Shown here piece after piece: positions 35,308 to 44,128 of a DNA stretch of 64,000 nucleotides (position 1 is its first letter; each line of letters opens with the position of its first letter). The DNA is from Pseudomonas taiwanensis (GTDB lineage Bacteria > Pseudomonadota > Gammaproteobacteria > Pseudomonadales > Pseudomonadaceae). Under the pieces are notes generated by a model. The model saw only the letters and a program-made list of their open reading frames with translations. It searched no databases and was not told the DNA's origin. Where the stretch lies: contig NZ_QJRF01000060.1 in assembly GCF_013393345.1 (NCBI RefSeq), forward strand, positions 226,090 through 290,089. Reading direction: 5' to 3'. The translations under genes were made by a program, and so were the position numbers.

Positions 35308-36309
35308 ATGGCGCGTAGCGGCATCAACAAGGCGTTAGTGCAGAAGGCCCGGGAAGCACTCCTGGCACGCGGGGTGCGTCCCAGCATTGACGCCGTGCGT
35401 ATCGAACTGGGGAATACGGGGTCGAAAAGCACCATTCAACGCTACCTCAAGGAACTCGATACGCTTCCTGTAACCAACGGTCCCGGCTTGAGCGAAGAGA
35501 TCACCAGCTTCATCTCCGGTCTCTCAGACCGACTCCGTCAGGCGGCCGAAACCTCCGTCGCGGCGGAGCGAGAAGCGGTCGCTCGCCAACAGCAGGAATA
35601 CCGCAGCCATCGGCAGTTCAGTGCCGAGCGGATCGAGCAGTTGCGAGCGGACAACAACCAGTTGCGGCTCCAACTCGACAGTCTGAACCACGACTGCGGC
35701 CTCCTGCGCAGCCAGCTCCATAGCAATGAAGTAGATCGCACGCGATTGCTGGAAGCCCAAGCAGGTTTGCAGCAGCTTCTGGACGAACGCGCCGCTCAAT
35801 TGCGCTCGCTGGAAGACAAACATCAGCATGCGCGTGATGCCCTGGCCCATTTTCGGGAGGCCAGCCAGGTGCAGCGCGAGCAAGAGCTGCAGCGTCATGA
35901 CAGGCAGACTCAACACCTACAAGCTGAAATCCGGACACTTCAGCACACCCTGTCAACTCGATTAGACGAGCTCGCGACGCTGAATCGGGATAACGAGCGG
36001 CTACTGGCTGCTAGCACCGAGCAGGTCAAGCAACAGCGCCTTCTGACCCAGGAACTACAAAAACAACGTGCGACAATCAACACCCTGCAACAAGACTTGA
36101 TCAACCGGCAGACTGAAAGAGCGGCTTTGGAGGAGCGTCTCCTGCAAAAGCAATCCGAGTTAGCACTAATGCAGCAACACGGAGAGCAACAACGTGTACA
36201 ACTAGTCCAGTTACAAAAGCACGTTCTGAAGCACTCCATTGCGGCGGATAACCCGGCAATCGAAGCCTCTTCAAAATCAACCAAGAGCAGCACCATGGAT
36301 AGCGGGTGA
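35308..36309 (+). CDS. tnpT: TnpT, KfrA-like coiled-coil resolution accessory protein
   Basis: 333 residues from the ATG with GGAG upstream. Residues 1-about 110 are a KfrA-N DNA-binding domain (GINKALVQKAREALLARG, then STIQRYLKELD); the rest is one long coiled coil rich in Q, E, L and R (about 120-310). This is the layout of TnpT from Tn4651-type transposons, which binds the res site and stimulates TnpS. The longer reading frame upstream runs through the res region and is not likely used. Confidence 0.9.
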   Translation: MARSGINKALVQKAREALLARGVRPSIDAVRIELGNTGSKSTIQRYLKELDTLPVTNGPGLSEEITSFISGLSDRLRQAAETSVAAEREAVARQQQEYRSHRQFSAERIEQLRADNNQLRLQLDSLNHDCGLLRSQLHSNEVDRTRLLEAQAGLQQLLDERAAQLRSLEDKHQHARDALAHFREASQVQREQELQRHDRQTQHLQAEIRTLQHTLSTRLDELATLNRDNERLLAASTEQVKQQRLLTQELQKQRATINTLQQDLINRQTERAALEERLLQKQSELALMQQHGEQQRVQLVQLQKHVLKHSIAADNPAIEASSKSTKSSTMDSG

Positions 36310-36351
36310 TGCAGGCAACCTCGCAACCATAGTTACCAATGAGTAGCCGCC

Positions 36352-37278
36352 CTAGACGACTAATATTGAGCTTTCCACAACGCGAAAGTGCTCCAACCTC
36401 CAGCGAAGTGACTTTATCTCTTTCTGCCACGCTTCCAGAGCGCATACATGACGACGGATTCGCGCCGCTATCCAATCAGGTTTCTTATGTAGCAGCAGAT
36501 CGGGAAGCTCTTTGAAGTCATGCGGATGGTTAATCAGCATTGCCATAAATATCGATAGATCCCGCCCTTTATCGTCGAACCACCCTCTACCTGTCAACTC
36601 GCCAATGAGTTCTCGGTACTCATTCACACCAGCATGAAAATATTCAAATGAATGCGGCCAGTCCGAATGATTCTTTAGTTCGTAGAGATCTTGCCGCCAA
36701 ATAAGCGAATCGACTATCTGATAGAGTTCGCCAGCAATATACGACAACGGAGAGGTAACACAGAGCACCTGCAGATACTTAGTAAACAAGAGACTAGCAC
36801 GCACTCGACTTGCAGTATACCTAGCCGACTTGGTACGAATTATTAGAAAAAGAATACTCAAATAGTTCAACGACACACACCTGGACAACCAGTCAATCCC
36901 CTTAGATGTGGCAAGATCCAACTGAAGTTCCTCACCAAGCTCACTAGAGAGCGCTCCCCAAGATTCCCCACCCCGAGCGTTGGCGCACAGAGTCGGCCAA
37001 AGAATGTTACTCAACACCTCACGAAGAAGCGGGTAACGGACGGTTAACTCGGCTTGCAAGTGTTCGGAGAGGACTCGTCCTTTGAAAAACAGCCTCCAGT
37101 TTTTTTCACTTGGTTCACAGTAGCCCTGCCCACACTGGTGCTCATACCAGCGAGCCAAGGCAGCTCCGCTGTGGTCGACTCCAGCCTGCTCCGCCAAGGT
37201 ATGGACTAACAGTTTGCCCAGTGTCTGCCGGATCGGCGGATCAAGTTCACGAGGCGTGTAGTAAGGCGCGGTGTACAC
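36352..37278 (-). CDS. Unknown protein next to the Tn7-like module
   Basis: 308 residues from a GTG start with GGGGGGAC six bases upstream. Mostly helical, soluble, with lower GC than tnpT and similar to the Tn7-like genes. Segments GRGWFDDKGRDLSIFMAMLI and HRVSxY-like repeats do not match anything I know. Divergent from tnsA across a 334-base region. It may be a passenger or a target-selection accessory of the transposon. Confidence 0.7.
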   Translation of the reverse strand: MYTAPYYTPRELDPPIRQTLGKLLVHTLAEQAGVDHSGAALARWYEHQCGQGYCEPSEKNWRLFFKGRVLSEHLQAELTVRYPLLREVLSNILWPTLCANARGGESWGALSSELGEELQLDLATSKGIDWLSRCVSLNYLSILFLIIRTKSARYTASRVRASLLFTKYLQVLCVTSPLSYIAGELYQIVDSLIWRQDLYELKNHSDWPHSFEYFHAGVNEYRELIGELTGRGWFDDKGRDLSIFMAMLINHPHDFKELPDLLLHKKPDWIAARIRRHVCALEAWQKEIKSLRWRLEHFRVVESSILVV

Positions 37279-37612
37279 GGTATGTCCCCCCGGTGCAAAG
37301 GATGTAATTCCGTACGTAAGGTTTTAGTACCGTTTGCTGTACACGGTGAGGTCGCCGACGCATGCGCAAACTTTTTACCCCGAGATAGAGCGATTTCAAG
37401 CCCGTAGCAGGGGCTAGCGGGAGTATGACCAGGGGGGGATGCTAGTAGTACGCGGACATCGCTCCGCGGTCCGCAAAGCCGCTTCAGCGGTGATTCTCAG
37501 AAAAGGTGACAAATATCTGGGGCCTGCAGAGAGACCCCGCACATAAACCATCTGGATGGCGTAACTCTAGCCAAACACAACCGGTAGATTCGATTCGGAA
37601 GGGTGGGTCGCT
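37279..37612. promoter_or_regulatory. Divergent region before tnsA: repeats and possible transposon left end
   Basis: TGTACACGGT occurs twice (37272-37281 and 37338-37347). Two hairpins follow, GCGGAC/GTCCGC (37452-37474) and CCGC-TTCA-GCGG (37479-37490). From 37491 the sequence TGATTCTCAGAAAAGGTGAC resembles, in reverse orientation, TGTCAGGAAAAGTGA at 43705-43691 and the general form of Tn402/Tn7-like ends. Promoters for both flanking genes also lie here. End assignment is tentative. Confidence 0.4.
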
Positions 37613-38272
37613 ATGATCTCAATACCGGATGAACTGAAAAGCACACTCTCTTTGTTGCCAGGTCCCAAACTCCGCCGGGGTAAGTACGGCAAGCACGTCA
37701 CCTTTATTCCTTCACGCAAGAACGGTGGAAACGTCGCCTGTGAGTCGCTTCTCGAAGCCGCGTTTTGCTTGGAGCTTGAGCGCCTCCCGATTATTACCGC
37801 CTATCACTCGCAGCCATTTACTCTAGCACTGACCTCCAGCCGGCAACGCTACACACCAGATTTCGTAGCACGGCTTCGTGACAAACGCCTGATCGTTTAT
37901 GAAATAAAAACTAACTCAGCGCTCAGCGACGCCCCAACGCGCGACCGGCTGAGCTACTTTAAGACCCTCTTTGCCCAATGTGGTTATCCATTGGAGTGCA
38001 TTGGTGACAGCCAATTTTGGCACCCTGTCAGAACACCTAACTTGCACTTCCTCTATCACAAAAGTTTTGGATCTGATCGGAAATCGGCTTCCCACGTTTC
38101 CTCACTCCTTTACGGGTCGCCACACGGAAAATTGACTGTCCAGGAACTCCTCGACAACCACGCACCTCCCCAAGACATTGCTTTTGCAGTGTTCTATGGG
38201 CTGGTCGTAGCCGACCTTCAGCGCCCTTTTGGCATCCAGACACAGCTTCAGTGCAGAGGCGACAATGCATAG
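37613..38272 (+). CDS. tnsA: TnsA-like transposase endonuclease
   Basis: 219 residues. Restriction-endonuclease-fold catalytic residues can be read as E48 (CESLLEAAF; E44 is the alternative), D83 (RYTPDFVARL) and the ExK pair E97/K99 (VYEIKT), the place where Tn7 TnsA has QxK. TnsA nicks the 5' strand at each transposon end so the element moves by cut and paste. RBS GGAAGGGTGGG precedes the ATG. It overlaps tnsB by eight bases. Confidence 0.88.
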   Translation: MISIPDELKSTLSLLPGPKLRRGKYGKHVTFIPSRKNGGNVACESLLEAAFCLELERLPIITAYHSQPFTLALTSSRQRYTPDFVARLRDKRLIVYEIKTNSALSDAPTRDRLSYFKTLFAQCGYPLECIGDSQFWHPVRTPNLHFLYHKSFGSDRKSASHVSSLLYGSPHGKLTVQELLDNHAPPQDIAFAVFYGLVVADLQRPFGIQTQLQCRGDNA

Positions 38273-40223
38273 TGAGAGCGGAGGCGAAAGCAATAGCGAC
38301 CGCACCAACAGCTTGGAACTCAACGTTGGCGAACGCTACCAGTACCGTATGCAGTTGTTTGAGATCATCGCCATTACCGGAAAACACATTCAACTCAGAA
38401 GCGTCCAGCAACGGAGAAATATTTGCTTCCAAAGCTACGACACACTGGCTTTAGCACACCGGAGAGGATACTTCTTCAAAGTACAAGAAGCGCCCTTATT
38501 GGCAGAAGCCAACAAGATCATAGCCGGACTTACAGAAAAAATCAGAGCGCGACTAAATAGACGCTTGGCCTATGTCCGCGGAATTTTGGAAAAACTAACT
38601 GGATCTCTACCGAAAGCACGAACCCAAGAACTTGCCTTGGAAATCTGTGCTCAAATCGGTGATACACATCCCCCAAGTTACACCTGCATATACAATTGGA
38701 TGACAGCCTACCTTCGCTCCGGAGAGAATCCAATAGCGCTGATATCATTGCGGGCGAAGAAAAAGACGTACAGGGTACAAAAACAGCCAGAAGAAATTCA
38801 AGACCTCATAAACTACAACATTGAATTACTGTACCACTCCGAGACGCCTGCAACTATCGGCGCAGTAGTTGAAGCGATAACATTCAGTATAGAGGACCTT
38901 AACAGTAAACGATCAAGCGCTGACCAGTTAAGGGTACCTAGCGAATCTACGCTTCGCCGAATTATACGTGAACTCGACAAGTACGAAACAGAGTTTTATC
39001 AACTTGGTCGTCGCACCGCAATTAAAAACCAAAGTTGGAGTAAGATAATTCGCAGACTGCGCCACTTACTGGAGCGCGTAGAGTGCGACACCCAGGTTCT
39101 GGATATTATTGTCGTCAATGCTTATGGGGAAGTCTTGGGAAGGCCTTATTTAACAGTTGCCCTTGACGTCCGTTCGCGCCGCATCATTGGCTGGGACATT
39201 TCCCTGAACCCTCCTAGTATCGAGAAAACGATACGCGCAATCAAAATGTCACTTTCTAGTGAGCACGAACGCAATGGCTTGGCTTTGCTCTATGTCACTG
39301 ACAATGGTCCTGAGTTTGTTGCTAAAAAACTTCGTGATTGCCTGACCTTACTGGGGGCCGAAATCAGGTTCTGCGAACCGGGAGAGCCTAACCAGAAGCC
39401 ATTCGTCGAGCGGTGGTTTAAGACACTTACGACTGGACTTATCCATCACATGAAGGGAACTACATTCTCTAATATTCAAGAAAGGGGCGAGTATGATTCG
39501 GAAGCAGAGGCCATCTTCACCTTGGAACAACTTCGCGCGGCCTTCCAAGACTGGCTTGACTCTGTCTACCACAGTGACTTTCATCGTGGCCTGGGCACAT
39601 CGCCTGATATATTTTGGGAAGCCCATACCGATCCCGCTTTCCCTGCAAAAAGATACTCTAACAAAGATTTAAAAATGCTTTTTCTTAGTAAAAAAGTCGC
39701 CACTCCGGTTAATGGCCGCATAGGTTTTGAGAATTTGCAATGGACTGGTCCTGCCGTAGCTTATCTCAGCACATTGAATAGCAAAAAAGACAAACTTACA
39801 CTTTACTATGACACTAGTGAACTTGGAACCGCCTGGGTGTGCCACCCCGATGCCCCGGACGATATATATAGCATAGATGCTGTAGACCCTGACTACCAGA
39901 CCGGTTTAACCATGCACATGCACCACTTGGTTATGGCAGAACTCAAAGAGAAGGAACGGACATTTGATTTTAGAGAAGCGAGAGACAATCGTGTACGAAT
40001 CAATCTCAGGCTAGCTAACTCAAAAGGAAAGCGTGCCCGAAAGAAACACGCACGTCCAGAAGAATACAATTCATCCAACTCTATCGCTCTCACCTCAGAT
40101 AATGGATCGGCCAATAAATCAAAAGGCCACTCCAAAATCGATCCCCAGAAACACTTAACCAACAGCCAGGTTCCCGCTGTCGCTCAAGTCATGGAGGTGC
40201 ACATTGACCATAGACATAGATGA
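38265..40223 (+). CDS. tnsB: TnsB-like DDE transposase
   Basis: 652 residues from the ATG with AGAGG upstream, overlapping the tnsA end. N-terminal HTH domains for end binding precede an rve catalytic core with D275 (VECDTQV), D346 (YVTDNGPEF) and E382 (KPFVERWFKTL), a correct D-D-35-E spacing. Mu-type C-terminal beta-barrel region follows, then a basic Ser/Lys-rich tail that should contact the TnsC ATPase. TnsB/TniA joins the 3' ends to the target. Confidence 0.93.
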   Translation: MHSESGGESNSDRTNSLELNVGERYQYRMQLFEIIAITGKHIQLRSVQQRRNICFQSYDTLALAHRRGYFFKVQEAPLLAEANKIIAGLTEKIRARLNRRLAYVRGILEKLTGSLPKARTQELALEICAQIGDTHPPSYTCIYNWMTAYLRSGENPIALISLRAKKKTYRVQKQPEEIQDLINYNIELLYHSETPATIGAVVEAITFSIEDLNSKRSSADQLRVPSESTLRRIIRELDKYETEFYQLGRRTAIKNQSWSKIIRRLRHLLERVECDTQVLDIIVVNAYGEVLGRPYLTVALDVRSRRIIGWDISLNPPSIEKTIRAIKMSLSSEHERNGLALLYVTDNGPEFVAKKLRDCLTLLGAEIRFCEPGEPNQKPFVERWFKTLTTGLIHHMKGTTFSNIQERGEYDSEAEAIFTLEQLRAAFQDWLDSVYHSDFHRGLGTSPDIFWEAHTDPAFPAKRYSNKDLKMLFLSKKVATPVNGRIGFENLQWTGPAVAYLSTLNSKKDKLTLYYDTSELGTAWVCHPDAPDDIYSIDAVDPDYQTGLTMHMHHLVMAELKEKERTFDFREARDNRVRINLRLANSKGKRARKKHARPEEYNSSNSIALTSDNGSANKSKGHSKIDPQKHLTNSQVPAVAQVMEVHIDHRHR

Positions 40224-41154
40224 GATAGATAGGAAAGTTGGATTATTTGAGAAGAAGGTTGTCTTCTATCCCAGCTTTCGAACAGCTTACGCGATCCTCG
40301 AAAAATCGGTGGAATGTACCCGGCGCCGAGGCACTCCTTCATCCGCCATCCTAATCGGCCCGTCAGGAAGCGGAAAATCAACTCTGCGCGAATTATTTTG
40401 CGAGCTATATTCAAAGTCTAAATTAGAAGTGGATCCCGACGGACTATATCAGACACTTCCGGCTCTCCAATGTGAGGTCCCGGCTGAAGCAACCATAAAG
40501 TCGTTCGCGAAAGAATTGCTGCTTGGTTTGAATTGTTCTGACCTTCGAGGAGACACCGTAGACTTGGAGTTTCGCATCCTTGAGCTCCTGAAAACCCGCC
40601 GAACAGCGTTCATTATTATTGATGAATTTCATTTACTAGCAAGACCAGAGACTATTAAAACAGCTAGCCATGTGACCGACTGGCTTCTCAGCCTGCTCAA
40701 CAGATCCAAAATCCCCATAATAGTAGTGGGGAAGCCTAACTGTAAGGATGTAATTTACAGAAAGCCTGAACTTGCAAGGCGTTACCCATTCGTCGCAGAA
40801 CTCCAACATCTAAGCTTTGACGAAAATAAAAGCTCTGAATACATAATGACGCTACAGTGTTTGGATCAGGAACTTTACAGCATAGGAGATTTAAGAAAAG
40901 GAATCCACTTGACTGACCCAACTATTTCTACGCGCCTCTTTGTAGCAACACAAGGAAATCTTGAGTATTTGAGACTTATACTTTCAAATGCCTTTCAAAT
41001 ATGCCTAGAGCGTGGAGACCGAGCACTTTGCCTTTCTGACTTTATCGATACTTGCGCATTTCTTGATTTAGACCACAGCCTATCAAATGATGATAACCCT
41101 TTTGAAGTTAGCCTTACAAAATGTTATTCCATTATTCAAGACAATCTTAAATGA
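40204..41154 (+). CDS. tnsC: TnsC/TniB-like AAA+ regulator
   Basis: 316 residues from a TTG with GGAGG six bases upstream, overlapping tnsB by 20 bases. Walker A GPSGSGKST is at residues 52-60 and Walker B TAFIIIDE ends at 140-141 (DE), followed by the FHLL sensor-like stretch. It forms the ATP-dependent bridge between the target selector and the transposase. Confidence 0.92.
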   Translation: MTIDIDEIDRKVGLFEKKVVFYPSFRTAYAILEKSVECTRRRGTPSSAILIGPSGSGKSTLRELFCELYSKSKLEVDPDGLYQTLPALQCEVPAEATIKSFAKELLLGLNCSDLRGDTVDLEFRILELLKTRRTAFIIIDEFHLLARPETIKTASHVTDWLLSLLNRSKIPIIVVGKPNCKDVIYRKPELARRYPFVAELQHLSFDENKSSEYIMTLQCLDQELYSIGDLRKGIHLTDPTISTRLFVATQGNLEYLRLILSNAFQICLERGDRALCLSDFIDTCAFLDLDHSLSNDDNPFEVSLTKCYSIIQDNLK

Positions 41155-43469
41155 AAGATTTTGCCTTTATTCCACTTCCGTTGCCGGAGGAAAGCCCAAC
41201 TAGCTTACTGAAGCGTGCGGCAATCAGAAACGGCTATCGCTCCATCGATGAATTTCTTTCATTCTATTTCCAAGATTTGCCTGTCCGAGGCAATTTACTT
41301 AGGCAAGACACTATCGTAACTGAACGCCTAACTTATCAAGCAGGAGAGTATGGCGAACTGTTAAAAACCGGCTTCTATAGAGCCACTCACAAGGTCCTAA
41401 CAAATTCTAATCTACTAATAAATAATATCGAAGTTAAAAAGCGCCTGATCCGATTTAAGGGAGCCGCCATATGTAGCGAATGCTGCGAGGAAGGCTGGGA
41501 AAAAAACACAAAAGATTTTTCACTCGCTGAGAATTGCCCTTATCACTCGCGAAAATACCTATTCTCTTGTTCGAAATGCCAACGCAATTTCACATGGCGC
41601 AATCAAATAACAACCGAGTGCAAATGCGGCGAACAAATCAAATCGCCTCAATGTTCCGAAGCGGAAGTTCGACCGGAAAAACAACTACTTCGATTGCTAA
41701 GAAGCAACTCCCAACACGCGTTTGATCTGTTTTCATCCACACTTCAGAGCCTTGGACTAGGAAGCAAAAATAGTAACCCGTTCATAAACAGAAGCATATT
41801 TTCCACCGCATTAGCCATAGCTCTGGAGGATATGGACATGATCATTCCTGGTCTTCAGAGGCTATTCAGTAATGAAAGCATCATTGACGAGCGCTTCCTC
41901 TCCACTAAGCTAAGCCACCTCACTCCGCCACATATAAAGTCATTCATATTAAACAAACCACCTAGCGCGAGACCAGCCAACCAACATGCTTCAGACCCAA
42001 CATTCTCGTTAACTACACAACAACTTCTCGCCTATTTAGGTATAAACAACAAACAATGGAATACTATTCGTACTCACAAGCTATTCCCAAAAAAAGAAAA
42101 GCGATGCTGCACCTACAGCCAACAAGAAGCAGCAGCAATTAATCAGATTATTGAATTAATCGCCAAGCAGCGCGAATCTGCTCGACTGAAGAAAGAAACA
42201 AGTATCATCAATCTATCCACCGCCGCTCAACATCTCAAAGTAGACCGACATGTGTTCAGAGAATTGGTAAAATCCGGTTTGCTTGGCAAGAAAATTAGGC
42301 AAATTGACGGTTTTTACGCGGTTTCAGCATCTGCCATTGAAAGCTTTAGCTGCAAATACGTCTGCATTCAAACAATTGCTAAAGAAGCATGCTGTTCTCT
42401 TAACACTGTTAGAAAAGCAATTAAACAACTCGCCACTCCCACAATTTCGCTGGCGCCCAACTCAAAATTCACCACCGTAATACCTAAAGAGTCCGCCCAA
42501 CAAGTCATAACCGCAATCCAAGCCCTCCTCCCATCATATAAGCGCGGAGTTCGACATAAGCTTTCCGCTAAGCTCCAAGTCATAGAGAGCGACAAAACAA
42601 CAAACCATTATAGTACGACTGAAGCCAGCAAATTGCTTGATATTGACAGAACAACAATCAGACAACTAGTAAGAAATGGCATACTAAATGCTACTTATAG
42701 AACTAAGTTTTCGGAGTACCTGATTCCCAAAGATGAAATAGAGAATTTCAATAAGAAATATATGAACGCATCCGAGGTATCTGAAACCCTGCTTCTGCCC
42801 CGCAAAAAGACCACAGATATTTTGGCTGCCCACGGGATCACGCCGGTAATTGCCAGATCAGCGGGCAGTTGCGACATAACACTATTTCACAGAAGCGACA
42901 TACCCATAGAATTAATTAAAGAAACAGAAACCAATACCCAGATTCTCTACAAAGAGCACTCAAGCAACAGACTGATAAAGCTTTCCGAGGCAAGCTCCTT
43001 GACAGGAATTACAATTAAAAGCTTGTCTATGATTACGAAAGCCATCGTCCTACCCTTTCGCCCGTTGCACTATCAATCAATAAAAAAACTCTCCTCTATC
43101 GAATTTAAAATGGTGCTGGACTACTACAAAAGCACAACTCCAGTATCGGAAATACTGGATAAGTATGGAATACCTCCTCAATCTTTCACCCAGCTTTTTA
43201 TTCTAAGCAAATATGTTAAGCCTATCAGAATAAATGGAAACTGGTATCTAGATGCTAAAGATAAAGAGAATGTTATTAAGGTCCTAGAAGAATTTTGCAC
43301 ATGCACTCAAGCGGATTTTATGCTGGGTGCCCCTCCAAGATACACAAGAAACCTGATCATAGGCGGAAGGATTCAGCCTGCAACTCCTCCCCGCGGGATT
43401 CCAATACATCCCACTCTAATAGAGAGAAATCTGGTAACACACTTTAAAGACAATATTATTAATGAATAA
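41151..43469 (+). CDS. tniQ: TniQ/TnsD-like target selector with array of HTH modules
   Basis: 772 residues, ATGA overlap with tnsC. The N-terminal TniQ domain starts with PLPEESPTSLLKRAAIRNGY; two zinc clusters lie at CSECCEEGW...CPYH and CSKCQRNF...CKCGEQ. From about 350 onward I count at least three or four similar helix-turn-helix units of the excisionase/MerR type: LSTAAQHLKVDRHVFRELVK, TTEASKLLDIDRTTIRQLVR, MNASEVSETLLLPRKKTTDI and KLSEASSLTGITIKSLSMIT. TnsD-type proteins read a specific attachment sequence; the array should do so here. The site recognised is unknown. GC is low. Confidence 0.9.
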   Translation: MKDFAFIPLPLPEESPTSLLKRAAIRNGYRSIDEFLSFYFQDLPVRGNLLRQDTIVTERLTYQAGEYGELLKTGFYRATHKVLTNSNLLINNIEVKKRLIRFKGAAICSECCEEGWEKNTKDFSLAENCPYHSRKYLFSCSKCQRNFTWRNQITTECKCGEQIKSPQCSEAEVRPEKQLLRLLRSNSQHAFDLFSSTLQSLGLGSKNSNPFINRSIFSTALAIALEDMDMIIPGLQRLFSNESIIDERFLSTKLSHLTPPHIKSFILNKPPSARPANQHASDPTFSLTTQQLLAYLGINNKQWNTIRTHKLFPKKEKRCCTYSQQEAAAINQIIELIAKQRESARLKKETSIINLSTAAQHLKVDRHVFRELVKSGLLGKKIRQIDGFYAVSASAIESFSCKYVCIQTIAKEACCSLNTVRKAIKQLATPTISLAPNSKFTTVIPKESAQQVITAIQALLPSYKRGVRHKLSAKLQVIESDKTTNHYSTTEASKLLDIDRTTIRQLVRNGILNATYRTKFSEYLIPKDEIENFNKKYMNASEVSETLLLPRKKTTDILAAHGITPVIARSAGSCDITLFHRSDIPIELIKETETNTQILYKEHSSNRLIKLSEASSLTGITIKSLSMITKAIVLPFRPLHYQSIKKLSSIEFKMVLDYYKSTTPVSEILDKYGIPPQSFTQLFILSKYVKPIRINGNWYLDAKDKENVIKVLEEFCTCTQADFMLGAPPRYTRNLIIGGRIQPATPPRGIPIHPTLIERNLVTHFKDNIINE

Positions 43470-43844
43470 ATCTGAAATAAGCGAAATAATTAATTAGAAC
43501 ATCAATACCGATCCAAAACGTACATATTCCACGCGCCATTTCTGGCTACCTCCCCCGTCGCGAACAACCGCTCGACACTATTGCGCTCTATCAGGACCCG
43601 ACACAATTATAAGCTTTGATCCCAATCCTCCTGGAAATCTCTGCTTAGTCGCCCCTGATTCAGCTCTAGCTGACAGCGAATTAGGCTCTTTCACTTTTCC
43701 TGACAGCTAAATTCAGCCTTGGCTGAAAACCTCGCTCCTAACTCATTGATTTTAATAGCTGTGATTTCACACGCATCTAACAAACTATGTCTCGCGTAGT
43801 TTTTCAACAAACACTGAAACTTTTTCACTGAATGTTGAAACGAA
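43470..43844. repeat. Repeat-rich region after tniQ, possible transposon right end
   Basis: No ORF. It contains TTCAGCTCTAGCTGA (43659-) and TTCAGCCTTGGCTGAA (43713-), both near-palindromes; TCACTTTTCCTGACA (43691-43705), similar in inverted orientation to the candidate left end at 37491; and an imperfect inverted repeat of about 18 bases, TTTCAACAAACACTGAAA and TTTCACTGAATGTTGAAA (43803-43840). Several copies of TTCAGnnAAAA-like words can be TnsB binding sites. Assignment tentative. Confidence 0.4.
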
Positions 43845-44002
43845 TGCACCGAGACGGTGCATAGCCGCTGCCAGGGGAGGCAGCGGCGACAGCCATCCAA
43901 GGCTGGCTTTCGCTGTTAGGTCGAGACCATTGGCCCCGAAGGAATAGAGGGCAGCAAAGAGTAAACAACAGGGCCGGCGAGCATTGCTCGCTGGCCCTTT
44001 TT
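43845..44002 (+). ncRNA. Structured RNA candidate with intrinsic terminator
   Basis: A 158-base non-coding stretch with consecutive hairpins: TGCACC-GAGAC-GGTGCA (43845-43861); GCCGCTGCC-AGGGGA-GGCAGCGGC (43864-43887); CAGCC-ATCCAA-GGCTG (43890-43905); GGTC-GA-GACC (43919-43928); and a final 12-bp stem ending in TTTTT. Stems this regular with no coding frame argue for a functional RNA. I cannot name it and could not place a convincing promoter. It precedes an HNH nuclease gene by about 130 bases. Confidence 0.6.
43971..44002 (+). terminator. Rho-independent terminator of the RNA candidate
   Basis: GGGCCGGCGAGC/GCTCGCTGGCCC, 12 bp with one G-T pair, ATT loop, then five T residues. Confidence 0.9.
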
Positions 44003-44128
44003 ACTGGCGGGACAGTTCCGGCTTGGGGGAAAAGCAGCCGTCACCTTCCCGTGTAACTTACAACCTCAGTTTGATTCCGCCTGGCTATCACAAGCCAGGA
44101 TCATCGATGTACCAGGGGGTACGCCGAA

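Larger units (their letters stand above)
37491..43705 (+). mobile_element. Tn7-like transposition module (TnsA, TnsB, TnsC, TniQ), ends tentative
   Basis: Four overlapping rightward genes encode a full cut-and-paste Tn7-like machinery. Base composition is markedly AT-richer than the flanks, a sign of separate origin. Limits are set by the weak terminal similarity described for the flanking regions; no matching 5-base target duplication was found, so the true ends may lie elsewhere and cargo could extend to either side. No CRISPR-Cas genes accompany it. Confidence 0.5.

Noticed and set aside
37613..43469. CRISPR-associated transposon
   Set aside because: TnsABC-TniQ are present but there is no Cas gene or CRISPR array in the window.
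43845..44002. Retron msr-msd or CRISPR-associated RNA
   Set aside because: No reverse transcriptase or Cas gene nearby and no repeat-spacer pattern; kept only as an unnamed structured RNA.
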